Shown one piece after another: positions 32,584 through 42,476 of a DNA stretch of 64,000 bases (its first letter is position 1; each line of letters opens with the position of its first letter). Origin of the DNA: Staphylococcus lugdunensis (lineage in GTDB: Bacteria; Bacillota; Bacilli; Staphylococcales; Staphylococcaceae); contig NZ_PPPV01000012.1 in the NCBI RefSeq assembly GCF_002901705.1, forward strand, positions 403,451-467,450, given 5' to 3'. Both the position numbers and the translations under genes were made by a program. Below the pieces are notes generated by a model, which saw only the letters and a program-made list of their open reading frames with translations, was not told the DNA's origin and did not search any database.

Positions 32584-33735
32584 ATGAATGAATTAGAATT
32601 TGTAACAACACATAGACGTCACTTACATCAGCATCCAGAACTTAGCTTACATGAATTCGAAACAACCAAATATATTACTGCGTTTTTAGATGATATCGGT
32701 GTATCTTATGAAAGACCCCTTGAAACAGGCGCAATCGCTTATTTAGAAGGCAACAGTGATCATACTATAGCTTTTAGAGCAGATATTGATGCTTTGCCTA
32801 TTTTTGAGGAAAATGATATCGATTATCGTAGTCAAGTTGATAATGTTATGCATGCCTGTGGTCATGATGGACACACAACTGCATTGATGTTATTCGTAAA
32901 ACGTTGTAAAGACCAAGCGGATAAAGGACTATTGCCACATAATGTCGTATTTATTTTCCAACCAGCTGAAGAAACTGGTGGCGGCGCCAATCTTTTAATC
33001 AAAGCAGGTGCATTTAATAACTACCCTATTGAAGCCATTTTTGGAGTTCATGTAAATCCTTTTGCAGAAGAAGGACAAATCGTTATTCGTGATAATGAGA
33101 TTACTGCTAGTGCAACTGAATACCGTTTTTATCTGCAAGGATTATCTAGCCATGTTGCCGATAAAGAGCAAGGTCATTCTTGTGGAGAAGCATTGCAACA
33201 CGTGCTTGCTCAAGTGGGAATGATCCAACAGTTTCATCTTAATGGCTTGAAGCGAAATATTGTCCATATGGGCCACTTTGAAGCTGGAGAAGCTATTAAC
33301 ACAGTGCCAAGCCACGGTTATTTAGAAGGTACAATTCGTACTTATGATGCAAATGATTTAAATAGCGTTAAAACACAGATGCAAAAAATTGCTAAAAGTG
33401 TGAGCTTACTTTTCAACGTTGATTGTCAAGTTAAATTTGAAGAAGGCTATCCTGCAACGATGAATAGCCCACAATTACGTAACACAGTTGAACAGGCCAT
33501 TGTCAATGCTGGCTTAGAAGTTGTTGAGAAACCTTTACCTTTTTTATTTGGAGAAGATTTTAGTTTCTATGGTCAACAACTTGCCCCAGCTTATTTTGCA
33601 TTTGTTGGAACGCGTAACGAAGCCAAAAATTATATTACTGGATTACACACATCCCATTTAAATTTCGATGAGCGTGTATTAATTTATGTAGCTGATTACT
33701 ATGAAAATTTATTAAAACAATATGGGGAGGCATAA
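32584..33735 (+). CDS. dapL: N-acetyldiaminopimelate deacetylase (M20 family)
   Basis: Removes the acetyl group late in the acetylase DAP pathway. The frame is open from 32563, but the ATG at 32584 has GAGGATG at good spacing. The 383-residue M20 peptidase-like protein has the metal motifs [10 protein letters not shown] near 62-71, HACGHDGHT near 88-96 and PAEETGGG near 128-135, plus the C-terminal FGEDFSFY. It was often annotated hipO (hippurate hydrolase), but the operon position supports the DAP role. The aminotransferase of this route is not in the cluster. Confidence 0.88.
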   Translation: MNELEFVTTHRRHLHQHPELSLHEFETTKYITAFLDDIGVSYERPLETGAIAYLEGNSDHTIAFRADIDALPIFEENDIDYRSQVDNVMHACGHDGHTTALMLFVKRCKDQADKGLLPHNVVFIFQPAEETGGGANLLIKAGAFNNYPIEAIFGVHVNPFAEEGQIVIRDNEITASATEYRFYLQGLSSHVADKEQGHSCGEALQHVLAQVGMIQQFHLNGLKRNIVHMGHFEAGEAINTVPSHGYLEGTIRTYDANDLNSVKTQMQKIAKSVSLLFNVDCQVKFEEGYPATMNSPQLRNTVEQAIVNAGLEVVEKPLPFLFGEDFSFYGQQLAPAYFAFVGTRNEAKNYITGLHTSHLNFDERVLIYVADYYENLLKQYGEA

Positions 33736-33739
33736 CATA

Positions 33740-34816
33740 GTGACTGCAACATGGTCCGTAAATTCAGACATATTTTTCAACAATGTCGTAACTGTTAAAA
33801 ATAACCAACCTATTATAGCTGTAGTAAAAAACAATGCCTATCACTATGGATTAGAGTATGCTGTAAATATGTTTTTAAAGGCAGGTATAAATACTTTTAG
33901 CACGACTTCTCTTAAAGAAGCCGTTCGTATTAGAAAACTTGCGCCTAAAGCTACTATCTTTTTAATGAATGCTGTTTATGACTTTGATATTGTGCGTCAT
34001 AACCGTATTCACATGACTTTGCCATCACTGCAATATTATTATGCTAATAAATCCAATTTGTATGATATCAATGTGCATTTAGAATATGAAAACTTATTAC
34101 ATCGTTCAGGGTTTAAAAATCTTAGCGAACTACGCGAAGTATTAAAAGACCATGCGCAAAATAATCAACCTCATAAAATGCATATCACAGGTTTATGGAC
34201 TCATTTTGGCTATGCTGATGAGTTTGATGTGCCAGAATACGATACTGAAAAACATGCTTGGTTAAAGGTTTTAAATACACTATTAGCAGAAGGTTATACT
34301 TTTGACATGATTCATGCTCAAAATAGTGCAAGCTTTTATCGTGAACAACATCAAGTACTTTCCAATCACACGCATGCTCGAGTTGGTATTGCATTGTATG
34401 GTTCACGCCCATATAGTTCGTTAAAACCTTCTGAAATTAAACAGGCTTTAACCGTTAAAGCAAATGTGATTCAAGTAAGAGAAGTAAATAAAGGGGATTA
34501 TTGTGGCTACAGCTTTGCATATGAATGTAAGAATCATCATACCCGCCTTGCGGTCGTAGATATAGGCTATGGTGATGGAATTTTAAAATCTAGAGCACAA
34601 CATGATGTAATCATCAACGGAAAACGTTATCCGATTCGTGCACTAATGATGAGTCATATGTTTGTTGAAGTGGATGAGCTTGTTCATGCAAGAGACGAAG
34701 TTGTATTATATAATAATGATATACGCATAGATGAATTTACATTTAAAGGCGTAGGAGCAAATTCAGAACAGCTCAGTGCAATGAACCATGATTCTTTAAT
34801 AAAGGAGTACAAATAA
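33740..34816 (+). CDS. alr2: Alanine racemase-like PLP enzyme (alr2)
   Basis: Fold-type III PLP racemase of the alanine racemase family, likely interconverting L- and D-alanine or a related amino acid in this DAP operon. The frame is open from 33722, but GTG at 33740 is preferred because GGGGAGG ends nine bases upstream and the other start would sit in dapL. In 358 residues the PLP-lysine motif reads [11 protein letters not shown] rather than the common VKANAYGHG, so substrate may differ from the housekeeping Alr. The C-terminal segment DIGYGDGI is present. The gene abuts lysA with no gap. Confidence 0.85.
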   Translation: MTATWSVNSDIFFNNVVTVKNNQPIIAVVKNNAYHYGLEYAVNMFLKAGINTFSTTSLKEAVRIRKLAPKATIFLMNAVYDFDIVRHNRIHMTLPSLQYYYANKSNLYDINVHLEYENLLHRSGFKNLSELREVLKDHAQNNQPHKMHITGLWTHFGYADEFDVPEYDTEKHAWLKVLNTLLAEGYTFDMIHAQNSASFYREQHQVLSNHTHARVGIALYGSRPYSSLKPSEIKQALTVKANVIQVREVNKGDYCGYSFAYECKNHHTRLAVVDIGYGDGILKSRAQHDVIINGKRYPIRALMMSHMFVEVDELVHARDEVVLYNNDIRIDEFTFKGVGANSEQLSAMNHDSLIKEYK

Positions 34817-36082
34817 ATGACTGTTAAATATAATGATTATGGTGAACTAACTATGGGAGGTACTAGTCTTAAAACATTAGCTTTAAGCTTTGGTACCCCC
34901 ACCATCGTATATGATGAAGATCAAATTCGTCATCATATGAGACGTTATCATTCCGCTTTTAAACAAAGTGGTTTAACATATAATATTTCATATGCTTCAA
35001 AAGCCTTTACGTGTTTGCAAATGGTCAAACTTGTTCAAGAAGAAGGTTTACAATTAGATGTTGTATCGGAAGGAGAGTTATATACCGCCCTATCAGCAGG
35101 TTTTGATCCACAACAAATTCACTTCCACGGTAATAATAAAATAAAACGTGAGATTCAATATGGATTAGAAAATGGAATTGGCTATTTTGTGGTAGATGCT
35201 TTAGAAGAAATAGAATTAATTGATAAATATGCAAGTGATATGGTAAATGTTGTATTACGAGTTAATCCTGGTGTTGAAGCACATACTCATGAGTTTATTC
35301 AAACAGGTCAAGAAGATAGTAAATTTGGATTATCAATTAAATATGGTCTAGCACTGGAAGCAATTAATAAAATTAAAGCTTCCAAGCATTTGTATTTAAA
35401 AGGTATTCATTTCCATGTTGGCTCACAAATTGAAGGTACAGAAGCCATGATTGAAACAGCAAAAATTGTCTTAAATTGGTTATCTGAACAACAAATTCAA
35501 GTCGAGTTGCTAAATTTAGGCGGTGGGTTTGGCATTAAATATGTCGAAGGTGACACAAGCTTTCCAATTGAAGAAGGCATTGCAGAAATCACAACTGCTA
35601 TCAAAGATATAACAAAAGAATTAAACTACTCAGTTCCTGAGATTGGTATTGAACCAGGACGTTCAATTGTTGGAGAAGCAGGTATAACACTTTATGAAGT
35701 AGGTACAATTAAAGACATACCTGGAGTTAACAAGTATGTATCAATTGATGGTGGTATGAGTGACCATATACGAACAGCACTTTATGATGCACAATATGAA
35801 GCATTACTTGTTAATCGTCATGAATCCGCAGATGAAACAGTTACAATCTCTGGAAAACTATGTGAATCCGGAGATATAATCATTAGAAATGCCAAATTAC
35901 CATCATCAGTTCATCGCGGAGATATTTTGGCTATCCTCTCAACTGGAGCTTATCACTATTCAATGTCATCGAATTACAATCAAATGCAAAAACCGTCAGT
36001 CTTCTTTTTAAAAGATGGTAAGGCGAGAGAAGTAATTAAACGACAATCACTACGACAACTTATTATTAATGATACAAAATAA
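34817..36082 (+). CDS. lysA: Diaminopimelate decarboxylase
   Basis: PLP enzyme that converts meso-DAP to lysine, the last step. The 421 residues have the PLP-lysine motif YASKAF near 55-60, HFHVGSQI near 195-202 and GGGFGIKY near 235-242. The substrate-binding GRSIVGEAG and CESGD segments lie near 292-300 and 349-353. It starts one base after alr2 ends and has AAAGGAG upstream. It closes the operon. Staphylococci use L-lysine in peptidoglycan, so this enzyme serves the cell wall directly. Confidence 0.96.
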   Translation: MTVKYNDYGELTMGGTSLKTLALSFGTPTIVYDEDQIRHHMRRYHSAFKQSGLTYNISYASKAFTCLQMVKLVQEEGLQLDVVSEGELYTALSAGFDPQQIHFHGNNKIKREIQYGLENGIGYFVVDALEEIELIDKYASDMVNVVLRVNPGVEAHTHEFIQTGQEDSKFGLSIKYGLALEAINKIKASKHLYLKGIHFHVGSQIEGTEAMIETAKIVLNWLSEQQIQVELLNLGGGFGIKYVEGDTSFPIEEGIAEITTAIKDITKELNYSVPEIGIEPGRSIVGEAGITLYEVGTIKDIPGVNKYVSIDGGMSDHIRTALYDAQYEALLVNRHESADETVTISGKLCESGDIIIRNAKLPSSVHRGDILAILSTGAYHYSMSSNYNQMQKPSVFFLKDGKAREVIKRQSLRQLIINDTK

Positions 36083-36162
36083 TTAAAGTACCCCACTAGC
36101 GGCTTAATATACTAGGAAAATCTTAGAAAATAGTGAGCCTAGGACATAAATCTTAGAAAATA

Positions 36163-36345
36163 GCACTCATATGAATTGAATTCAATTCATATGAGTGCCT
36201 AATTTTATTCAATACTTCGCATTGTTGGCTCGCTTTCTTAGGGGACAGCTTTAGCCACCCCAACTTGCTTTGCCAGACGAAATGCTTTTCGCATTTCTCT
36301 TTGTTGAGGTCCCGTTTGTCCTGTTCTCTCAAGAGTCTCGCCAAA
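36163..36345 (+). repeat. Dispersed modular repeat, family B (STAR-like), copy with a 36-bp perfect palindrome
   Basis: A perfect palindrome GCACTCATATGAATTGAA/TTCAATTCATATGAGTGC (36163-36198) is followed by TATTCAATACTTCG, ATTGTTGGCTCGC, GGGGACAGCTTTAGCC, a CGAAATGC/GCATTTC hairpin and TTGTTGAGGTCCCG. The TGTTGGGGCCC-type core is that of the STAR repeats known in S. aureus. The module order matches the copy at 53419-53573. Confidence 0.75.
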
Positions 36346-36403
36346 ATATGGCACTTTAGTATAATTTAATAAACACAACTAAACTAAATTAACGAAGTGC
36401 CTT

Positions 36404-36610
36404 ATGTATAAAGAATATAACATGACTTAACTTACACTACCAATGGAAACTTCAGTTCTTATCCCCACACATGACATGTCACGATATGTTAATAACATTA
36501 TCGAAACAATCCCAGATAATAAATTCGAGGAATTCAAATATCATCGTGGTGCTACATCATATCACCCTAAAATAACGAAGAAAATAGTAATTTCTATCTT
36601 ATTTCGCTAG
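36404..36610 (+). pseudogene. IS1272-type (IS1182 family) transposase remnant
   Basis: The translation MYKEYNMT, stop, LTLPMETSVLIPTHDMSR and then FEEFKYHRGATSYHPKI is the N-terminus of the IS1182/IS1272 family transposase. The codon that should be CAA (Gln9) is TAA at 36428-36430, and homology ends after YHPKI near 36580. It is therefore both interrupted and truncated, with only about 60 of some 500 residues left. It marks past transposition in the lysA-cspA gap. A hairpin GAAAATAGTAATTTCT/AGAAATTACCATTTTC follows at about 36580-36625. Confidence 0.82.
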
Positions 36611-36760
36611 AAATTACCATTTTCTCTTTAATCCGAGATATTTATGTCTCATACTGTCCCTTTTTCATTATTTTTCTTATATTAAGACAAAACCAACTTC
36701 TCTTCTAACTTTGTTTGTTATATTTAGATTAGAAAATTTATATTATCACTTAAATAAAAT

Positions 36761-37605
36761 TTAATCATTAGTTCTTTTATTTATCATAATTTGTATATAT
36801 AACCCTAGAAAAACTTCATCAGGATAATCTAATTCAGAAGTGTTATCTATTTGAATTGTATGTCTTTCACCCCTACTTTTTGTATATTGAATCTTATTTA
36901 AATCGAAGAAACTTCTGTGAGCATCAAATATCACTTTGTCATCTTTTACAATTTTAGTGTTCATACTTAAATAAGGATTAATAAATTTATACATTGTGTT
37001 CTTATTAGAATAAAACGTATATGGTAGTTGTTGTTTCATTCCTTTTTCTGTATTCAATTTTTGTCTTTGTAAAATCCCTATATTAGTTTTATCCAGATAC
37101 ACTTTATAATGAGGACGTAAAGACAAAAGTTTTATTCGTTTTATTTTTAAAATATGATTATCTGATTTTAAAAATATTCCAAAAAGAGGAAAAAACCAAT
37201 TATACTCATCCACTTTTGAATTACATTATTAAAATCCGTTGTATAGTATATATTTTTATTGCCGTATATTGGAATATATTGTTTATCAATCGTTATTAAT
37301 GGTGCTTGATAAAAATATTCTCCATTAGCAAAAATTTTAAATTCGTTATTCTTTGCATCTTTTATAATTTTAGCAAACTGTTTTTGTGTATATCTTCTAT
37401 ATAGTAAAAAAGCTATAATTACAAAAAACAAAATGATCCAAAGTACAATGAAAATCCATAAATTTTCTAAAGGAAATGTTTCACCTTTTATAACAACATT
37501 TCCTGTTACTAAAATTAAAAATATTGTTAAAAATAGCCATATTATGAAAACACAAGCTATACTCATTATTCCACTCATCCTCACTATTGAATTTTCACAT
37601 AACAA
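36761..37605 (-). pseudogene. Frameshifted membrane-protein gene of unknown function
   Basis: Two overlapping minus-strand frames look like one gene. The upstream part (from 37605 or, better, ATG 37566) has two membrane segments and then a soluble region that ends NNVIQK before leaving frame. The downstream frame continues directly as VDEYNWFFPLFGIF and on to a 150-residue soluble C-terminal part. The break is at a run of four A (CAAAAGTGG near 37212-37217); five A would restore one reading frame of about 280 residues. A real mutation, slippage site or base-call error are all possible. I do not recognise the family. It lies in the accessory gap between lysA and cspA beside the IS remnant. Confidence 0.7.
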
Positions 37606-37735
37606 TCGTTATATTCTAATAGATTTACAAGCAAAATATTACCTATTTATTCTATACTTTGACTTTCATACTCTTGTTAATATTTCTTTCTTAATGCCAC
37701 TCATATTTTGTGATAGTGATTTATTTTATTCTTAA

Positions 37736-37930
37736 TACGTATATTCAATGTAATTTGTTTTAATCTAATTCTATAAAACAATTAAATTTGTATACTTTTT
37801 GAAAAAGAATAATACATTTTTGCAAGCAATTTAATCTTATCATATTTTGCAACTATTTGTTTATATTGATGAGTTTAAGCGTCTTTATCATGCATCTATA
37901 ACACATAATTTTCGTTTTCATAATCTAATA
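37736..37930. other. AT-rich spacer upstream of the decayed gene
   Basis: About 190 bases of AT-rich non-coding DNA between the frameshifted gene and the cspA terminator. No convincing feature is seen. Confidence 0.4.
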
Positions 37931-37935
37931 AAAAA

Positions 37936-37960
37936 ACACCTTACATCTTGGTAAGGTGTG
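37936..37960 (-). terminator. Terminator of cspA
   Basis: Minus strand: ACACCTTAC, six-base loop, GTAAGGTGT and a run of seven T. It lies about 30 bases after the cspA stop. Confidence 0.88.
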
Positions 37961-37988
37961 GTGAAGTCAATTATCTACAATATATTTA

Positions 37989-38189
37989 TTATAGTTTAAC
38001 AACGTTTGCAGCTTGAGGTCCGCGGTCGCCTTCAACTACTTCAAATTCTACTGATTGACCTTCTTCTAATGATTTGTAACCATCTTGGTTAATAGCTGAG
38101 AAGTGTACGAATACGTCGTTTTCTCCTTCAACTTCGATAAAACCAAAACCTTTTTCAGCATTAAACCATTTTACTGTACCTTGTTTCAT
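37989..38189 (-). CDS. cspA: Major cold-shock protein CspA (MsaB)
   Basis: Single OB-fold RNA chaperone that also acts as the regulator MsaB in S. aureus, where it influences capsule, biofilm and agr. The frame is open from 38219, but ATG 38189 ([10 protein letters not shown]) has GGAGG upstream and gives the standard 66 residues. RNP1 KGFGFI is at 13-18 and RNP2 VFVHF at 26-30. The 204-base gap upstream likely holds a long leader, as cold-shock mRNAs often have. The DUF1033 gene precedes it in the same direction, matching the msa operon arrangement. Confidence 0.95.
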   Translation of the reverse strand: MKQGTVKWFNAEKGFGFIEVEGENDVFVHFSAINQDGYKSLEEGQSVEFEVVEGDRGPQAANVVKL

Positions 38190-38393
38190 AACTGTGAAAC
38201 CTCCAAGACTAAAATTCATACAATATGCGTTATTCGCATATTACAAAAAATACATGTATGTATTATGTATAACTAATTAATAATTATGTATAAAACTTCA
38301 GATATTCTTTGCAATATGGAATAAAACTACTGCTTAGTTGTTATTATATGTTAGATTACGCCAAAATGCAATATAAATGTAGAAAACTATTGT

Positions 38394-38702
38394 TTATTCA
38401 AATTTTGGCATATTTAAATAAACCTCATTATTATTTAATACAATAAAGCTATAAAATATTTGTAAGTCCTCTTCACAATCTTCACAATAATTCATATCAC
38501 AATTGTTATAAAAAGCATGTATATTAAACTTACCTACAACATAGTTATCATAGTCTTTTTTACTTTGTTTAATAAGTGCTTTATAAGCATCAAGCATTTC
38601 AGTGTATGTCGAAAATGAACTTTGTTTCACAATTTTATCAGTCCAGTCACTAAATAGCCACCAGCCCTCATAATCAGCCCTTATTTTTGCCACTGTCCAC
38701 AT
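38394..38702 (-). CDS. DUF1033 family protein, msa-operon type
   Basis: A 102-residue acidic cytoplasmic protein starting MWTVAKIRADYEGWWLF, the characteristic start of the DUF1033 family. No catalytic motif is known. It contains a CDMNYCEDCEED cluster of three cysteines near residues 68-79 that could bind metal, an inference only. GGGGGG lies about eight bases upstream of the ATG. It precedes cspA by 204 bases; in S. aureus the gene in this place belongs to the msaABCR operon, which modulates cspA (msaB) activity. Confidence 0.75.
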   Translation of the reverse strand: MWTVAKIRADYEGWWLFSDWTDKIVKQSSFSTYTEMLDAYKALIKQSKKDYDNYVVGKFNIHAFYNNCDMNYCEDCEEDLQIFYSFIVLNNNEVYLNMPKFE

Positions 38703-38869
38703 TTAAGTTTCCCCCCTGAATGCTATACCTATAATCAATATTTTAGCTTTTTAGTTTATAAATTCAAGCATTCCGACTCATACTTTTGACGGATGCCCTT
38801 TGCGATAGCTGTAGCAATTATTAGGTTTTTAGTTTAAAAGTTCGTATAATATAAACAAGGGGTGATGTT

Positions 38870-39139
38870 ATGCAACGCAAACATATTAAGGTCTATGGCA
38901 TCGTACAAGGCGTGGGCTTTAGATTTTATACGCAAAGAATTGCACATAAATTAAAAATAACTGGGACAGTACAAAATATTGAAGATTATGTAGATATATA
39001 TGCTCAAGGGAATGAAGAACAATTAAATCAGTTTATTGCAAGTGTAACAACAGGTGCATCACCTGCATCACATGTTGATGACTATGAAATCGAAACACTT
39101 GAAATTGATAACCAACTTAAAGAATTTAAAACTATTTAA
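38870..39139 (+). CDS. acyP: Acylphosphatase
   Basis: Small enzyme hydrolysing acyl phosphates. The 89-residue alpha/beta sandwich has the phosphate loop GIVQGVGFRFY with catalytic R18 and the companion asparagine N36 in GTVQN. GGGGTGATG sits before the start. It is followed after 15 bases by the XpaC-like gene. The active site is complete. Confidence 0.93.
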   Translation: MQRKHIKVYGIVQGVGFRFYTQRIAHKLKITGTVQNIEDYVDIYAQGNEEQLNQFIASVTTGASPASHVDDYEIETLEIDNQLKEFKTI

Positions 39140-39154
39140 CAAAGGAAGATGACC

Positions 39155-39778
39155 GTGAGGTACACTATTTCTCGAATTTTCGGTGTTCTAGTGGGCACGC
39201 CAATCGCGATAATATCATGTATTGTGAGTATTTTCGTATTAGATATTTCTTTTCTGTTAGATGCTTTAATTGGGTTATCGATGTTTTTTGTTTCCTACCT
39301 ACCGACACAGCGTCTTACCTCTCGCAAATATTTAATTGATATTGGCTTATCAAGAAGAGACTATCGTTTTGTCAGACAGCAATTAAGTATTTCTCACAAA
39401 AAAATCCGAAGTATTATAAAATCCTTTATCAATATTAGATCTATACAAGATTTTAGACAAATAAATGATATTTATCGTATTGCAAAGTCCATACATTTTA
39501 GCGTAAAACAACGACCACGTATGTTTTTTAAGGTGGAAAGCTTTTTTTATTCACACATAGACAACGCTTTAAATCTTGTGGAATCTTATACTCACTTAGC
39601 ACGAATGCCTAAAAAATCGAAAGCAGAAAAACAAAAACTACAGCAAACGCGTATTACATTGGATGAAATTAAACGCACACTTATTGCCGATTTGAAGCGA
39701 CTAAATGAAGAAGACTATGAACGACTAGATACTGAGATAGAACTAAATAAAATCGAACAGCAACGAAAGCGATTATAA
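39155..39778 (+). CDS. XpaC-like protein
   Basis: Member of the 5-bromo-4-chloroindolyl phosphate hydrolysis (XpaC) family, whose true function is unknown. GTG at 39155 is preferred to ATG at 39149 because AAGGA lies only two or three bases before the ATG and eight before the GTG. The 207-residue protein has two hydrophobic segments (about 8-28 and 30-48) followed by a basic helical domain. It is always beside telA in Bacillus and staphylococci, and here 24 bases separate them, so they probably act together at the membrane in stress tolerance. Confidence 0.82.
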   Translation: MRYTISRIFGVLVGTPIAIISCIVSIFVLDISFLLDALIGLSMFFVSYLPTQRLTSRKYLIDIGLSRRDYRFVRQQLSISHKKIRSIIKSFINIRSIQDFRQINDIYRIAKSIHFSVKQRPRMFFKVESFFYSHIDNALNLVESYTHLARMPKKSKAEKQKLQQTRITLDEIKRTLIADLKRLNEEDYERLDTEIELNKIEQQRKRL

Positions 39779-39802
39779 ACTAGCACTGGAGTGAATAACG
39801 AA

Positions 39803-40951
39803 ATGAGCAATGAGAAACAATCTTTTAAGTCACATCCTCTAGACGAATATATCAATGGTCAAACTTCTCATTCTCAAAATAAAGAGAATAACTCACAAAT
39901 CCAAAAGCTAACACCTGAAGAAACTCGTAGAATTGAAGAAATATGTGAAACGATTAAACCATTAGACAATGAAAGTCTACTAGCTTTTGGTGCAAATTTA
40001 CAACAAAAGATGTCTCAATTTTCTCATCATATGTTAGATGAAGTAAAAAGTAAAGATGTTGGCCCTGTAGGCGATACTCTAAATCAATTAATGTCGAAAT
40101 TAAAAGCAGTTAACCCGGATGATTTGAGTCCTGAGAAGCAATCTAAATTGAAACGATTATTTAGACGCACAAAAGCTTCTATAAATGAAATGTTTTCTAG
40201 AATGCAATCTGTCAGTTCACAAATTGACCGTATTACTATCCAATTGAATCAACACAAAGATCATTTATCACGTGATATTGCGTTATTAGACGAACTTTAT
40301 GAATTAAATAAAAATTACTTTGATGACATTTCATTATATATTTTAGCAGCTCAACAAAAGAAAGAAACAATACAAACAGAACAAACAGAGACATTGCCTC
40401 GTATGCGCGAACATACACAACAAAATAACAATCAAATGGCTATTCAAGATATCGCCGATATGGAACAATTCGTTGACCGATTAGACAAAAGAATTTATGA
40501 TTTACAACTCTCACGTCAAATTGCACTACAAACTGCACCTCAAATTCGAATGATTCAAAATGTTAACCAAGCTTTAGCTGAGAAAATTCAAAGTTCTATT
40601 TTAACTAGTATCCCCCTTTGGAAAAACCAAATGGCTATTGCACTGACACTATTAAGACAAAGACACGCTGTTAGATCACAACGTGCCGTTACCGATACTA
40701 CAAATGATCTACTTACACAAAATGCATCAATGTTAAAACAAAATGCGCTTGAAACAGCAACCGAAAATGAACGTGGTATTGTAGGCATAGACACACTTAA
40801 AGCAACTCAAAGTGATATTATTCAAACGATAGAACAAACACTTGAAATTCAACAACAAGGCCGACAAAAACGTCAGCAAGCCGAAAAAGAACTTAATCAA
40901 CTTGAAACTGAACTAAAGACACATTTAAACAATATGCGACACAATAAATAA
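39803..40951 (+). CDS. TelA/KlaA family toxic-anion resistance protein
   Basis: Helical cytoplasmic protein of the TelA family, linked to tellurite and cell-envelope-drug tolerance. ATG at 39803 is preferred to GTG at 39791 because GGAG (39788-39791) lies 11 bases from the former and overlaps the latter. The 382 residues are mainly amphipathic helices with many Gln and Lys, including long coiled-coil stretches near 90-210 and 320-380. It forms an operon with the XpaC-like gene. A bidirectional terminator follows. The molecular mechanism is unknown. Confidence 0.85.
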   Translation: MSNEKQSFKSHPLDEYINGQTSHSQNKENNSQIQKLTPEETRRIEEICETIKPLDNESLLAFGANLQQKMSQFSHHMLDEVKSKDVGPVGDTLNQLMSKLKAVNPDDLSPEKQSKLKRLFRRTKASINEMFSRMQSVSSQIDRITIQLNQHKDHLSRDIALLDELYELNKNYFDDISLYILAAQQKKETIQTEQTETLPRMREHTQQNNNQMAIQDIADMEQFVDRLDKRIYDLQLSRQIALQTAPQIRMIQNVNQALAEKIQSSILTSIPLWKNQMAIALTLLRQRHAVRSQRAVTDTTNDLLTQNASMLKQNALETATENERGIVGIDTLKATQSDIIQTIEQTLEIQQQGRQKRQQAEKELNQLETELKTHLNNMRHNK

Positions 40952-40969
40952 ATTCAACCGAATATTAAA

Positions 40970-41005
40970 TAAATGCGCTAGGAGCAGATAACCCTAGCGC
41001 ATTTA
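40970..41005. terminator. Bidirectional terminator between telA and brnQ
   Basis: AAATGCGCTAGG and CCTAGCGCATTT pair perfectly around a ten-base loop. It serves two converging genes. Confidence 0.85.
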
Positions 41006-41006
41006 T

Positions 41007-42350
41007 TCATTCTTTCTGATATATAATATGTTCTTGCTTAATAAATATTGACACGATATAACCTATTACAGTAGCTATCACTGCGATAGGTAGCCATTCT
41101 AATGAATATTGTTTTAAAGGTAAATGCGCAATGAATGGCATTTTTATCCAACCACTCGTACTCATCACACTTAGCACTGATACAATACTAACTACAACAA
41201 TAGGTATTTGTTGGGCAATTCGTTTTGTTGGTATAAAACGTGCTAATAATATAAGTAGCACTACTGTAATAGCAACTGGATAGATGATACTTAGTACAGG
41301 TACTGACATTGCTATAACGTTGTTTAATCCCAAATTTGCCAATAGAAAACTCACAAACGTAAAGAAAACAACATACATTTTATATGGAATTTTTGGCAAA
41401 ATACTATTAAAATACTGACTTACAGCCACTATCAAACCACAAGCTGTCGTTAAACATGCCAAAGCCACAATTATTCCCAATAAATATTTCCCCAATAATC
41501 CAAAACCTGTTGAAGCAATCAATGTAAGCAGATATGTTCCTACATTTTGATTATGAGAAACTAATAAATCTAACTTGTCCTGCGAGATAGCCATACGATT
41601 ACCTAAAAATCCTAAAGAAATGTAGATAAATACTAAAGCACTTGCAGCAATTAGACCAGCTAATGCAGTTTGCTTAAAAATTTGATCAGCATGGTTTACC
41701 CCTGTTAGTTTAACAGCATTGACAACAATCATTGAAAATGCAATTGCTGCTATCGCATCCATCGTCAAATAACCTTCCGTAAAGCCTTTTGTAAAAGCAC
41801 CAAAATGAGATTGATATAAATCTAAATTACCATGAGACGGCGGATTGCTTCCAAAGTCTATAAATCCTTTAACTATCATTGCTAAAATTGTAATTAATAA
41901 CAATGGTGTTAACAATGAGCCTATACGTTCAACCATTTTATTCGGATTGATACACAGATATAAAACTATTAGAAAATAGATTAATGTGAAAATTAATAAT
42001 GCTACGTTACCATTCGTATGTGCAATTGGTGTAATTGTCATCTCAAATGCTGTCGATGCAGTTCTAGGAATTGCAAATAACGGTCCAATAGTTAAATAAA
42101 TGATAACAAGAAATACTACTGAAAATTTAGGTGAAATTTTATTAAATGAGCCAATGTATCCATTTTTATCAAGAGCACCTACCATGACACCTAATAAAGG
42201 TAAACCGATTCCTGTTAATGAAAAAGCGATGATTGCTGGCCAAAAAAAGCGGCCACTATCTTGTCCAAGATTAGGTGGAAATATCAGATTTCCTGCTCCA
42301 AAAAACATAGCAAATAAAGTGAAACCGATTATCCAAGTATTCTTATTCAT
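41007..42350 (-). CDS. brnQ: Branched-chain amino acid:cation symporter (BrnQ family)
   Basis: Secondary transporter for leucine, isoleucine and valine. The 447-residue protein has about twelve hydrophobic membrane segments and the family start with [14 protein letters not shown] near 12-25. A GAGCAG-type ribosome site precedes the ATG. Staphylococci carry several BrnQ paralogues with differing specificity; which one this is cannot be fixed from sequence alone. A CodY-like site lies about 75 bases upstream, consistent with nutrient control. It is transcribed alone. Confidence 0.92.
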   Translation of the reverse strand: MNKNTWIIGFTLFAMFFGAGNLIFPPNLGQDSGRFFWPAIIAFSLTGIGLPLLGVMVGALDKNGYIGSFNKISPKFSVVFLVIIYLTIGPLFAIPRTASTAFEMTITPIAHTNGNVALLIFTLIYFLIVLYLCINPNKMVERIGSLLTPLLLITILAMIVKGFIDFGSNPPSHGNLDLYQSHFGAFTKGFTEGYLTMDAIAAIAFSMIVVNAVKLTGVNHADQIFKQTALAGLIAASALVFIYISLGFLGNRMAISQDKLDLLVSHNQNVGTYLLTLIASTGFGLLGKYLLGIIVALACLTTACGLIVAVSQYFNSILPKIPYKMYVVFFTFVSFLLANLGLNNVIAMSVPVLSIIYPVAITVVLLILLARFIPTKRIAQQIPIVVVSIVSVLSVMSTSGWIKMPFIAHLPLKQYSLEWLPIAVIATVIGYIVSIFIKQEHIIYQKE

Positions 42351-42422
42351 GCTACTGCTCCTTTTTATCTGTAAAATTGCAATAATTTAAATTCTAGCAT
42401 AAAAAGGATTTAAAAGTCTAGT

Positions 42423-42437
42423 TAATTTCAGAAAATT
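42423..42437 (-). promoter_or_regulatory. CodY-like box upstream of brnQ
   Basis: TAATTTCAGAAAATT matches the CodY motif AATTTTCWGAAAATT with two mismatches. It lies 73-87 bases upstream of the brnQ start. CodY controls brnQ genes in S. aureus, so the site is plausible. Confidence 0.55.
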
Positions 42438-42476
42438 TAAAAATCAAATTAATATTACTTATTGAATAACATTAAT

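Noticed and set aside
36153-36344. 63-codon minus-strand ORF
   Set aside because: Lies entirely in a STAR-like repeat and its palindrome; not a gene.
37433-37735. 100-codon plus-strand ORF
   Set aside because: Antisense to the better supported frameshifted membrane gene and AT-rich without a ribosome site.
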